Assembly: GCF_029379315.1 (NCBI RefSeq)
Contig: NZ_JAQYWQ010000050.1
Span: forward strand, 5,529-45,376
Direction: 5' to 3'
Length of the DNA: 39,848 nt
Source: Nostoc sp. S13
Lineage (GTDB): Bacteria; Cyanobacteriota; Cyanobacteriia; Cyanobacteriales; Nostocaceae
The notes under the pieces were generated by a model. That model was not told the DNA's origin. It worked only from the letters and a program-made list of their open reading frames with translations, and searched no databases. Shown here in pieces: positions 25,355 through 33,061 of this stretch; position 1 is the stretch's first letter, and every line of letters starts with the position of its first letter. The translations under genes were made by a program, and so were the position numbers.

Positions 25355-25868
25355 TTTAAACTCCTGAAAAATTTTATGGTAAACCTGCTTAAAACTCTTA
25401 CTCCATATTAATTACAGTATTTTTCGTTAGCCCCTCAGATTTATACAGCAGATTGCAACTTAGTTTCAAAAAAAATAGACGTACAATTTTTAGCACTTTT
25501 CTAATGTGGTGCAGGTTTTATTTAAAAAATAAAATTTGACTGAAGCTAACATCAAAAATACGTTTAGAGACAGCAAAATTATGCAGCTTGTTCCGATTTA
25601 AATCAAACACTATATTTACATATATAATCCGGGTACTGACTACTGTAATAATACCTATTTTTATCCGATTACTAAATATCCCATTCAAGCCCTAACAGAT
25701 GTGAATAAGTGATTAATGGCATCTCTACAAAGCCTTGACAAATCCTCATACCAGAAGTACAAATGCTCACCAGCAATGGTGAGCATTTAGGTTGATTTAT
25801 ATATTAGTAAAGTGTCCTAGATATCAATACAGTTCAGTTAATCAGAAATTAACCGTATTGTTTTAAAT
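25355..25868. other. AT-rich intergenic region
   Basis: No gene is visible. It should hold the promoter of the GT10 gene on the minus strand and the terminator of the membrane-protein gene at 25869, described separately. An imperfect inverted repeat (AATACAGTTCAGTTAAT with ATTAACCGTATT) lies at about 25826-25861. Confidence 0.4.
25761..25788 (-). terminator. Perfect 11-bp stem hairpin
   Basis: AAATGCTCACC (25761-25771) and GGTGAGCATTT (25778-25788) pair without mismatch around a 6-nt loop. The hairpin lies about 80 bp beyond the stop of the minus-strand membrane-protein gene, where a terminator is expected. It lacks a long U-run after the stem. Confidence 0.6.
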
Positions 25869-26243
25869 CTATGACATAGAATCTAAATCTAAAGATTGCA
25901 TACCTTCACGTTCTATAAAGGTCATCATACTTCCCAGCTGCAACCAAACTAATAAACAAGTCAGCAGACTAATTGGTAGACCTACTCCTAAAGCTAAAGA
26001 GGAGGGAAAGCCAAATATTTCTAAGCCTGAAGACAGAAATAGACAAGTACCACCAGTTATGCCGATAAATGGCACAAGTAATTGTTTCAGTGAGGAACGC
26101 GGTTTAGTATTTTCTGTGCGCTCACTTGGCCATTTCTGCACAATTACTTTCAAAGTGCCAGATAATGCCAAACCAGATGTTAATGCTGTTAGAAAGCCCA
26201 CAAGTAACAGAAAATAAGGTGGTTGCAGAGGATAATAGTACAT
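25869..26243 (-). CDS. Small three-span membrane protein of unknown function
   Basis: The 124-residue protein has predicted membrane spans at about 10-32 (YFLLLVGFLTALTSGLALSG), 55-78 (LLVPFIGITGGTCLFLSSGL) and 80-105 (LALGVGLPISLLTCLLVWLQ). The cytoplasmic-looking loop KWPSERTENTKPRSS is hydrophilic and the tail acidic. I do not recognise a named family. It lies 29 bp after the AarF-like gene on the same strand, so the two are probably co-transcribed, which hints at a membrane-linked quinone or lipid function. Confidence 0.75.
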   Translation of the reverse strand: MYYYPLQPPYFLLLVGFLTALTSGLALSGTLKVIVQKWPSERTENTKPRSSLKQLLVPFIGITGGTCLFLSSGLEIFGFPSSLALGVGLPISLLTCLLVWLQLGSMMTFIEREGMQSLDLDSMS

Positions 26244-26272
26244 GAAAACTCCTAATTCATATTAAAGATTTT

Positions 26273-28057
26273 TTACTTTTTATTTGTTGACTCGTTCCCA
26301 GCAAAAGAGCCAAGTGATCTAGCTTTTGGGAGGATAGCAGCTGCGCCTTCTCTGGATAACTCTGTTAAAATGCCGATCGCTACATTTAATAAACGATCCG
26401 GTTTTAAGTCATCTTTAACCAGGTTCCACAGGCGTTGGACATCTTCGGTATGGAGGCGGTCATCTTCGGTGAGAGCAAGCACCATCTGTCGCCGCAGAAA
26501 TTTCCCTTCTTCCGACATTAAATATTGGAATCCCATCTGGGCTGTGGGCAATACATCAAAGTTGCTATCGGTACGAGCGATCGCAATCAAATTTTCTAAG
26601 CGCTGCCACTGGAATTTACCATCTTTGAACAACACATTCAATAATCGCCGCCGTAATTCCGGCGATTCCCCGGTCAGCAACCGCCCTGCTATATAGGGAT
26701 AACCCACTTCAACAATTTTGAAATTCGGGTTGAGGCTAAGGGCAATACCTTCCTGAGTCACCAGGGAACGAATAATCAAAGCAAACTTTGCCGGAACTCG
26801 GAAAGGATATTCATACATCAGTTCCGAGAATTCATCGGTAATAGTTTTGAAGTTAAAATCCTTGACATTTTTGCCAATAGCGTTTCCCAGCACCGCTTCT
26901 AATGCTGGCACTATCGGGCAAATATTCGTGTCTGGAGTCAGAAATCCCAATTTTACAAAATCTTCGGCTAAGTCGGTGTAGTCTTTATTCACCAAATGCA
27001 CTAGCGCATCGACCAGCGTTTCTTTGGTGGTTTCCTCCAACTGATCCATCATGCCGAAGTCAATGTAAGCCATACGTCCATCGGGTATGGCAAACAAATT
27101 ACCGGGATGGGGGTCAGCATGGAAGAAACCATGTTCTAAAAGCTGTTGCAATCCCGAAGTAACACCAATTTGGATAATTACTTCTGGGTCTAAACCTGCT
27201 TCGCGGATGCGTTTAGTATCTGTCAGCTTGAAGCCATTAATCCATTCCAGGGTTAAAACGTGGGTATTGGTATAACGCCAGTAAATACCTGGAACTTTTA
27301 CTTGCGGGTCGTTGCGGAAGTTGCTAGCAAATTTTTCGGCGTTGCGGCCTTCATTAATATAGTCAATTTCTTCAAATAACTTCGTGCCAAACTCGTCCAC
27401 AATTAAAGTTAGGTTGTGACCGAGATTTAAAGGCAACCAAGGAGCTAACCAACCTGCTCCCCAACGCATCAGATATAGGTCGCGTGTGATTACCGGGTGT
27501 AAGTTGGGGCGTTGCACTTTCACTGCGACTTCTTCGCCACTGATTAGACGACCCCGGTATACTTGACCCAAGCTAGCAGCAGCGACTGGGTTAGGTGACA
27601 GTTCGCTAAAACTTTCATGAATTGGACGGTCTAATTCAGTTTCGATAATCTGGTAAGCGATCGCATTATCGAAAGGTGGTAACTGGTCTTGTAACTTGAT
27701 CAGTTCTTCTAAGAAATCTTTGCGTATCAGGTCTGGTCTGGTGGAGAGGGCTTGACCAACTTTAATAAAAGTCGGGCCGAGGCGGGTGAGCAGTTCTCGC
27801 AACTGGATAGCTCGTTTACCCTTGTTTTGCTCAACTTGATCTTGCCATTCGTCCCACTTGAGACTGAGTATAAATCCTGCAAAAGACCAGATAATTCTCA
27901 GCAGTCGCCCCCAGGCTAACCAGGGACGGTAACTATAGTAGCGAGCGATCGCATCTGGATTATAGAGTTGTAGTTGAGCAGGTTGATACTGACCCACGCC
28001 TTTTTTTGCCTCTTCAACTGAAAAATTTACAATGATTGTTTGTCTCCTGACCCACAA
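26273..28057 (-). CDS. AarF/ABC1/UbiB-family atypical kinase
   Basis: UbiB/ABC1 proteins are atypical kinase-like ATPases tied to quinone biosynthesis or lipid handling, and in cyanobacteria and plastids to prenylquinone metabolism. Visible motifs are the family KxGQ block FIKVGQALSTRPDLI, the A-rich nucleotide loop AAASLGQVYRGRL, the catalytic lysine VAVKVQRP, the catalytic-loop HADPHPGNLFA and the DFG-like IDFGMMDQL. All expected catalytic residues are present. The start is uncertain. The first in-frame codon is TTG at 28057, upstream of the only Shine-Dalgarno (AGGAG at about 28044-28048). Seven bases later come ATC and ATT codons, and no ATG occurs in frame near the N-terminus. A GTG in KGVGQ is another option. 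Confidence 0.9.
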   Translation of the reverse strand: MWVRRQTIIVNFSVEEAKKGVGQYQPAQLQLYNPDAIARYYSYRPWLAWGRLLRIIWSFAGFILSLKWDEWQDQVEQNKGKRAIQLRELLTRLGPTFIKVGQALSTRPDLIRKDFLEELIKLQDQLPPFDNAIAYQIIETELDRPIHESFSELSPNPVAAASLGQVYRGRLISGEEVAVKVQRPNLHPVITRDLYLMRWGAGWLAPWLPLNLGHNLTLIVDEFGTKLFEEIDYINEGRNAEKFASNFRNDPQVKVPGIYWRYTNTHVLTLEWINGFKLTDTKRIREAGLDPEVIIQIGVTSGLQQLLEHGFFHADPHPGNLFAIPDGRMAYIDFGMMDQLEETTKETLVDALVHLVNKDYTDLAEDFVKLGFLTPDTNICPIVPALEAVLGNAIGKNVKDFNFKTITDEFSELMYEYPFRVPAKFALIIRSLVTQEGIALSLNPNFKIVEVGYPYIAGRLLTGESPELRRRLLNVLFKDGKFQWQRLENLIAIARTDSNFDVLPTAQMGFQYLMSEEGKFLRRQMVLALTEDDRLHTEDVQRLWNLVKDDLKPDRLLNVAIGILTELSREGAAAILPKARSLGSFAGNESTNKK

Positions 28058-28449
28058 CTTACTTGCAAGTTCAGGATAGCGGTAGTCTTTTATCTAAAAC
28101 AACTAGAACTTTACCCTTTTGGGGATAGTGTTCGAGGTGATTTTAGCCTCTGTTACTGCCTAGATTTGTTTATCTTTTTCTTAATTATACTTTATAAAAC
28201 TACAACTACTTATCCAACTTTCAGATCATTTTATTTTTTCTTAACCATTGTTTATAAAAATATAAATATTTATTTATGTCTAAATTATGGAAATTTAAAA
28301 AAACTCCGATCGCAAGTAACTTTATTTACTAACAGTTATATGGAGTAGTAGTACTATTACTGTCTTGGATTTAATCATTTGAAAAATTACAAGACCCATT
28401 TTTTTCTATTTATTGCTTCATAACGCTTCTAGGATCGCCCCCCGGAAAG
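28058..28449. other. AT-rich intergenic region with an imperfect 39-bp direct repeat
   Basis: No gene is visible. The promoter of the AarF-like gene should lie here on the minus strand. Two related blocks, starting TTTTTCTTAA and containing TTTATAAAA, occur about 60 bp apart (about 28172-28210 and 28231-28269) and agree at roughly 31 of 39 positions. Confidence 0.4.
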
Positions 28450-28911
28450 TTAATTAATCTTACGTACTGATGGATTTGCTGCCAAAGAAAAACTCGTAAT
28501 CAGCATAATACTACCTGCAACAGTAAAAAGAATAGTCAGATTGAAATTAACTAAGATACCAGCTAGAGCAAAGGAAAGAGGAGCAACACCAAAGGCAGAA
28601 AACATTCCTAAACTCATAACTCTTCCTAACATTTCAGGTTAGGTTTGTTTCTGAATCCAGGTAATTCCTACCACAGTAAAAATACAGCTGCAAAACCCTA
28701 GTACTGCAATTGTTATACTAGCTAGTACTATATTGGCAATAAAGCCAAGTAAAAATAAACCAAAGCCTTGAATACTCGCAATAGTCAGCAGTAAAACTCC
28801 TATTTTTGGAAGATTTGGGATAAATTGAGGTGTGAGTGTCCCTAGTAAACCACTTGCGGGAATTACGGAAGTATTGGCGGCAAATCTGGATACAAATAAG
28901 ATCCAGATCAC
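28450..28911 (-). pseudogene. C-terminal relic of an MFS transporter
   Basis: Two open pieces in the same frame are separated by one stop: 28639-28911 (WILFVSRFAANTSVIPASGL, then four hydrophobic spans) and 28450-28632 (MLGRVMSLGMFSAFGVAPLS and two spans). The junction reads WIQKQT-stop-PEMLGRVMS, and PEMLGRVMS is the conserved loop of MFS exporters of the enterobactin-exporter type. The N-terminal half is absent. Its 5' side runs directly into a TonB-receptor relic on the other strand. MFS exporters next to TonB receptors are typical of siderophore loci, so this is probably a decayed siderophore exporter. Confidence 0.75.
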
Positions 28912-29707
28912 TATAGTGGGAACAACACAGTTTCCAAAAGTCGAACTATTTAACAGCGATGAAGGTTTAGTTTTAGGGGTGACACCAACAACACCTGAAA
29001 CTCAACCATCAGCCGATAGCCAGAAACCTAATGAACCAGATATTGAACTAATTGTTACGGCGCAAAAACGATCGGAAGACGCACAGAATGTACCCATTAG
29101 TCTTATGGTAATACCTCGCCAGGAAATAGAAGATGCTCAAATCAATTCTTTTGTTGATATTGCCAATCAAACGCCCAACTTTAACTTTCTTACCACATCT
29201 TCCGGCGGTACTGAGTTTAGTAATTACAGTTTGCGGGGTTTGAACAATCAAAATTTCCTTACCGCTCAGGATAGCGTAGCCTTTTACATCGATGATGTTC
29301 CAATTGACTATAACGGCTTTCTAGACTTGGCTTTACTCGATTTAGAACAAATAGAAATCCTCAGAGGCCCTCAAAGTAAGCTATACGGTCGAAATAGTTC
29401 TGGTGGGGTCGTCAATATCATTTCTAGACAAGCAACTCCAGAACCAGAAACACGAATTAGTGCAAGTTACGGTAGATATAACAGCTGCGAATTCCAATTC
29501 TCTCTCAACGATGCTTTGGTTGACGATAAACTATCACTGCGAATTGCGGCAGCTTACAGAGGACAGGATGGATTTATTAAGAACCTGGCTATAAGTAATG
29601 AAATAGGGGAGCGATCGCGGTTAGCTGCACGAGCGCAACTTTTATTGATACAAATCATTTATTTTTCTTGCTTCCCCTGCTTGCCATCTGTATCAATCTT
29701 CAGGTGA
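28895..29707 (+). pseudogene. Truncated TonB-dependent siderophore receptor
   Basis: The frame begins abruptly with NKIQITIVGTTQFPKVELFN, the end of an AMIN-like domain seen in cyanobacterial receptors. Next come the TonB box IELIVTAQKRSEDAQNVPIS, the plug domain (SFVDIANQTPNFNF, YSLRGLNNQNF, IDDVPIDYNGFLDLALLDLE, IEILRGPQSKLYGRNSSGG, VNIISRQ) and the first barrel strands (ISASYGRYNS, LSLRIAAAYRGQDGFI). After RAQLL, near 29643, the homology ends and a non-homologous tail follows. The signal peptide, most of the AMIN region and most of the beta-barrel are missing, so it cannot form a receptor. Confidence 0.8.
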
Positions 29708-29776
29708 AACGGTATTAGGTGGAAGAATCAACCCGCAAGTCATAACAAAATTATTATTTATCGGTGCTATAAATTT

Positions 29777-29814
29777 GGTAATTGGTAGTGATTTTGTCGC
29801 ACTTACCAATTACC
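29777..29814 (-). terminator. Hairpin downstream of the aminopeptidase gene
   Basis: GGTAATTGGTAGTG (29777-29790) pairs with CACTTACCAATTACC (29800-29814) with one bulged base and a 9-nt loop. It lies about 30 bp beyond the stop of the minus-strand aminopeptidase gene. The stem is AT-rich, so termination is plausible but not certain. Confidence 0.5.
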
Positions 29815-29843
29815 AATTAGCTACTTTTAAACATCATGCAATG

Positions 29844-32507
29844 CTATTTAGATTTAGCCTCCAAGTTTTCTAAACGGCTTCTTAATTCTTGGTTTTGTTG
29901 TTTGAGTTGGTCGAAATCTTCACGCAATTGACGCAGGTTTTTTTCTGAACCAATGTTCTTTTGCACTTTGGAAATTTCTTCTTCAGCATAGCGACGTACA
30001 CGCCCATCGGCTGTTTGTTCGGCTAGCGATCGCAAAACTCCCACTGCTGTAGGTATTTCCATTTGTCCTAATGCTGCTGCTACCGCCACTTGGGTTAAAA
30101 AGAAGGTTTCTTTGGCTAGTTCTATTAATTTCTCTAAAATCCGTTCCAAATTAACCGGACTTTGACCTACAGAAATCTTTCCTAAAGCGCGAATTGCTGC
30201 TAAACGTAGAGGTTGTGGTACACCAAGTTTGGTGTATTCGATTAGGAGATTTAAAGCTGCTTCCGAGGTTTTCAATTCAGCTAAACCGGCAACTGCACCA
30301 CTCCGCACAACTTCATTCCAACCCGCCTTTTTTTCTAAAACGGATTTTAGCAGCTTTAATACCTTATCTTCCTTGGGCTTTTCTTCTAACTTTGTAGATG
30401 CGTAGGGGAAGCCCGTCGCAGACATCGCCCCGATCGCACGAGATGCTGTTGCTTCCACGTAGTAGCTGGGATCGCCTTTTTGCAATAACCCTTTGACAAC
30501 TTTATAGCTTTCAGCAGTTTTGATTTGACCAAGTGCTTCCACTACAGATCGTCGCACGTAAGCATTTTGATCTTTTAACCCAAGAACTAAGCCATCAAAG
30601 GTTTGGTCTAAATTAATTTGGGACAGTTGTTTCGCCACTTCCACACGCACACCCCAGAATAGCTCATTTTTTAGCGACGCAGAAAGTGCAATGGTAGCTT
30701 CTAACCCGCCTTTTTTCGCCAAAGCTACTGCTGCATAGATGCGCGAAATCGGGTCGGTATCAAATTCTAACTGTGCTTTTAACTCCGATATTGGATACTC
30801 TAAAGTTACTGTTTTCAGGTAATTATTCCCCACATCAAAACTGATAAATTGGGGCTTATTTTCTAGGGGAAAGTAGAAGCTTTGTTCACGTTCATTCACC
30901 CGCACTACAAAAGTTTTTAGTTGTGAGTTATGAGTTATGAGTTGAGAATTATTTTTAACTCCTAACTCCTCACTTCTCACTTCTTCCTGTTGCGTATAGC
31001 CAAAACCAATAGGTATTTTTAGATCAAACAAATCCTTACTGCCATTTTTATCTTCAGCAGCTTGGGTTTGAGTTACCGTAATTTTTGCCAAATTAGCATC
31101 CCCATCCCAAGAGTAAGCCACTTTAAAATCGGGATGACCACCACGATAAACGTATTGGTCAAAGAGGAACAAAAGATTACGTCCAGTAGCCTTTTCAATC
31201 GCCCTGAGTAAGTCTATTGTTTCTACGGTTTTGTGGGCATTATCTTCGATAAATGTTTGAATTGCTTGCCAAAATAATTCATCTCCCAATTGGCCCCGAA
31301 TCATGTGATAAACACAAGACCCTTTTTCATAGATGTGGCGATCGTAAAGTTCAATAGCTTCCCGGTAAATATGTGTTACCATCGGCCGGCGGTAGCGGCT
31401 GCTATCTTCACTGAAGTAACGACCAGCTTGCAATAACCGATAGTAAGCTGCTTCTTCTGAACTATATTCCTGTTCTGTCCACATCACCTCAGAATAGGAA
31501 GCCATCCCTTCCTTAATCCAAGCATGAGACCAATGCTTAATCACCACCAAATCACCAAACCACTGGTGCGCCAGTTCGTGGACGACTAAACTTTCAGTGT
31601 TGCGGTTATCTAAGGCGGCGCGTTCATCCAGCAAGCATCTATCTGTTAACAGGGTTGTGGAGGTGTTTTCCATCCCGCCAAAGATGAAATCATCGACACA
31701 AACCTGAGCGTATTTTGGGAAAGCATAAGGATAGCCATACTTTTGGCTCAAAAATTCGATCATCTGGGGAGTTTTGCCCATGCTGCGTTTAGCATCTTCC
31801 TCCCGTCCCTTTTCTACGTAGTAGGTAACAGGTTTCCCCTGCCACTCGTCCCTAATTTCAGCAAAATCACCTACTGCCAAAGTCATCAAGTATGTAGGAT
31901 GAACTTGTTGCTGTGACCAATGGTAGATTTTGTAATCACCATCTTCTGTGGTGTCAATCAATTCGCCGTTGGAAATTGCCACCAGAGGGTTGGGAACACG
32001 CACGCGAATTTCGGAAGTAGACAGTTGTCCTGGATAGTCAAAGCAGGGGAACCAAAAGCGAGAGTCTTCGTCTTCACCCTGAGTCCAAACTTGGGTGGGC
32101 TTGTTTGGGTAGTGCTTGTCTGGTTGAATAAAATAAATACCGCGTTGCGGTTTTGCCACCGAGTAGGCGATCGCAATTAGCAAGCGTTTACCAATCTGGG
32201 TCGCCTTAGAAAGTTGGATAGAAAGCTGTTCGCCGTCGTAGTCAAAATTTTGTGGTATCTCGTCCACCTGCACAGACTCGATATTCAGGTTGACAGCATC
32301 CAAAGTCAAACGGTCAATGCCATTACGGATTGGCAAGAGGCGAATCCTGCAACTGCCCTGATAGCTTTGCTTGGGGATATCCAAGCTGAGATCGAGAAAA
32401 ATATGCTCTACCTGTCCGGGGCGATCTGGATTGTAGTGTGGTCTTGCTCCCGGTAACTCAAAACGCTTGTGTCCGTTATTATCTGTATCAAAATAAGACT
32501 TCGACAT
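29844..32507 (-). CDS. M1-family zinc aminopeptidase with C-terminal HEAT repeats
   Basis: The 887-residue protein has the M1 exopeptidase motif GGMEN (277-281, for GAMEN) and the zinc site H310ELAH314 with E333 in WIKEG, so the HExxH-18-E pattern is intact. The N-terminal beta-domain (about 1-210) and catalytic domain (about 210-450) resemble aminopeptidase N and TAF2-like proteins. The part from about 570 to 850 consists of HEAT-type helical repeats (GLKDQNAYVRRSVVEALGQI, SGAVAGLAELKTSEAALNLL), and residues 855-887 form a coiled coil (LREDFDQLKQQNQELRSRLE). Two segments, about 505-529 and 692-703, are encoded by interspersed repeats. AAGGA precedes the ATG. It probably trims N-terminal residues from peptides in the cytoplasm. 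Confidence 0.92.
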   Translation of the reverse strand: MSKSYFDTDNNGHKRFELPGARPHYNPDRPGQVEHIFLDLSLDIPKQSYQGSCRIRLLPIRNGIDRLTLDAVNLNIESVQVDEIPQNFDYDGEQLSIQLSKATQIGKRLLIAIAYSVAKPQRGIYFIQPDKHYPNKPTQVWTQGEDEDSRFWFPCFDYPGQLSTSEIRVRVPNPLVAISNGELIDTTEDGDYKIYHWSQQQVHPTYLMTLAVGDFAEIRDEWQGKPVTYYVEKGREEDAKRSMGKTPQMIEFLSQKYGYPYAFPKYAQVCVDDFIFGGMENTSTTLLTDRCLLDERAALDNRNTESLVVHELAHQWFGDLVVIKHWSHAWIKEGMASYSEVMWTEQEYSSEEAAYYRLLQAGRYFSEDSSRYRRPMVTHIYREAIELYDRHIYEKGSCVYHMIRGQLGDELFWQAIQTFIEDNAHKTVETIDLLRAIEKATGRNLLFLFDQYVYRGGHPDFKVAYSWDGDANLAKITVTQTQAAEDKNGSKDLFDLKIPIGFGYTQQEEVRSEELGVKNNSQLITHNSQLKTFVVRVNEREQSFYFPLENKPQFISFDVGNNYLKTVTLEYPISELKAQLEFDTDPISRIYAAVALAKKGGLEATIALSASLKNELFWGVRVEVAKQLSQINLDQTFDGLVLGLKDQNAYVRRSVVEALGQIKTAESYKVVKGLLQKGDPSYYVEATASRAIGAMSATGFPYASTKLEEKPKEDKVLKLLKSVLEKKAGWNEVVRSGAVAGLAELKTSEAALNLLIEYTKLGVPQPLRLAAIRALGKISVGQSPVNLERILEKLIELAKETFFLTQVAVAAALGQMEIPTAVGVLRSLAEQTADGRVRRYAEEEISKVQKNIGSEKNLRQLREDFDQLKQQNQELRSRLENLEAKSK
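30398..30430. repeat. Interspersed repeat inside the aminopeptidase coding region
   Basis: GCGTAGGGGAAGCCCGTCGC followed by AGACATCGCC is the same family as the repeats at 534-566 and 1221-1264. It reads in frame as MSATGFPYAS between two HEAT-like helices (after SRAIGA), adding a short glycine/proline-containing loop. Confidence 0.65.
30921..30987. repeat. Heptamer repeat inside the aminopeptidase coding region
   Basis: GAGTTAT-type heptamers (GAGTTATGAGTTATGAGTT) are followed by a T-run and inverse CTAACTC-type heptamers (AACTCCTAACTCCTCACTTC). The halves can fold on each other. It encodes the low-complexity segment EEVRSEELGVKNNSQLITHN of the aminopeptidase, between the catalytic part and the HEAT repeats. 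Confidence 0.75.
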
Positions 32508-33061
32508 TGATCCTTACTGACCTTGTAATTCTGAAAAGTCTGGCTTGGCTGGATGTAGTTAAGCAAAATAGCGGTGTCTAAATGTATTTCCCAAATCAAC
32601 AGGGCATTATGGAGGTGAGAACTCCCCTTTGGGAATGGGGGATTGAAATTAATCTCACCCGAATTTCCAAAGGTCGGCTGCCGAGCCTTGGACTTCTTTC
32701 CATATCCCTCCCGCATTTACTTTTCCTGATATTTTGCACTTTTTTGTCATCGGGTCAAGAGTCTCTTACACCTCGATATATTCTCATTAAGTACAAATAA
32801 TCCTAATTATTCTTATAACTTAGGATAGCTTGCTGCTGCTGAACAGCCTATTTTGTTTGAGATGAACAGCATATCATTTGCAGATTCACTCCTCATTCCT
32901 TGGGAAATATTTTTGAGAGTAATTTTAGACCGCTAACTTATAGAATACTAATTTTATCAGTAAATACCGATCAATGAGCGGAAATGATTAATAAATCCGA
33001 AAACTCTCCAATGACACTTGTATAAATCTGGGTAACAATCTGAGCAAAAGAGGATAACAAA
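32508..33061. promoter_or_regulatory. Divergent intergenic region between aminopeptidase and DUF3352 genes
   Basis: No convincing gene is present, so promoters for both flanking genes should lie here. TTCCCAAA (about 32587-32594) and TTTGGGAA (about 32629-32636) form an 8-bp inverted repeat around a 34-bp spacer. An imperfect hairpin (AAGGTCGGC with CCGAGCCTT) follows at about 32670-32690. Open frames here have atypical composition and no family resemblance. Confidence 0.4.

Noticed and set aside
28040..28348. Plus-strand open frame with FFLxIxYK repeats
   Set aside because: It overlaps the start of the AarF gene and only reflects the AT-rich direct repeat.
32582..32800. Open frame in the aminopeptidase/DUF3352 intergenic region
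   Set aside because: No ribosome site, no family resemblance, and it overlaps inverted repeats.
32870..32910. Sequence resembling the Yfr1 small-RNA core (ACTCCTCA)
   Set aside because: Only the first eight bases match, and there is no clear flanking stem structure.
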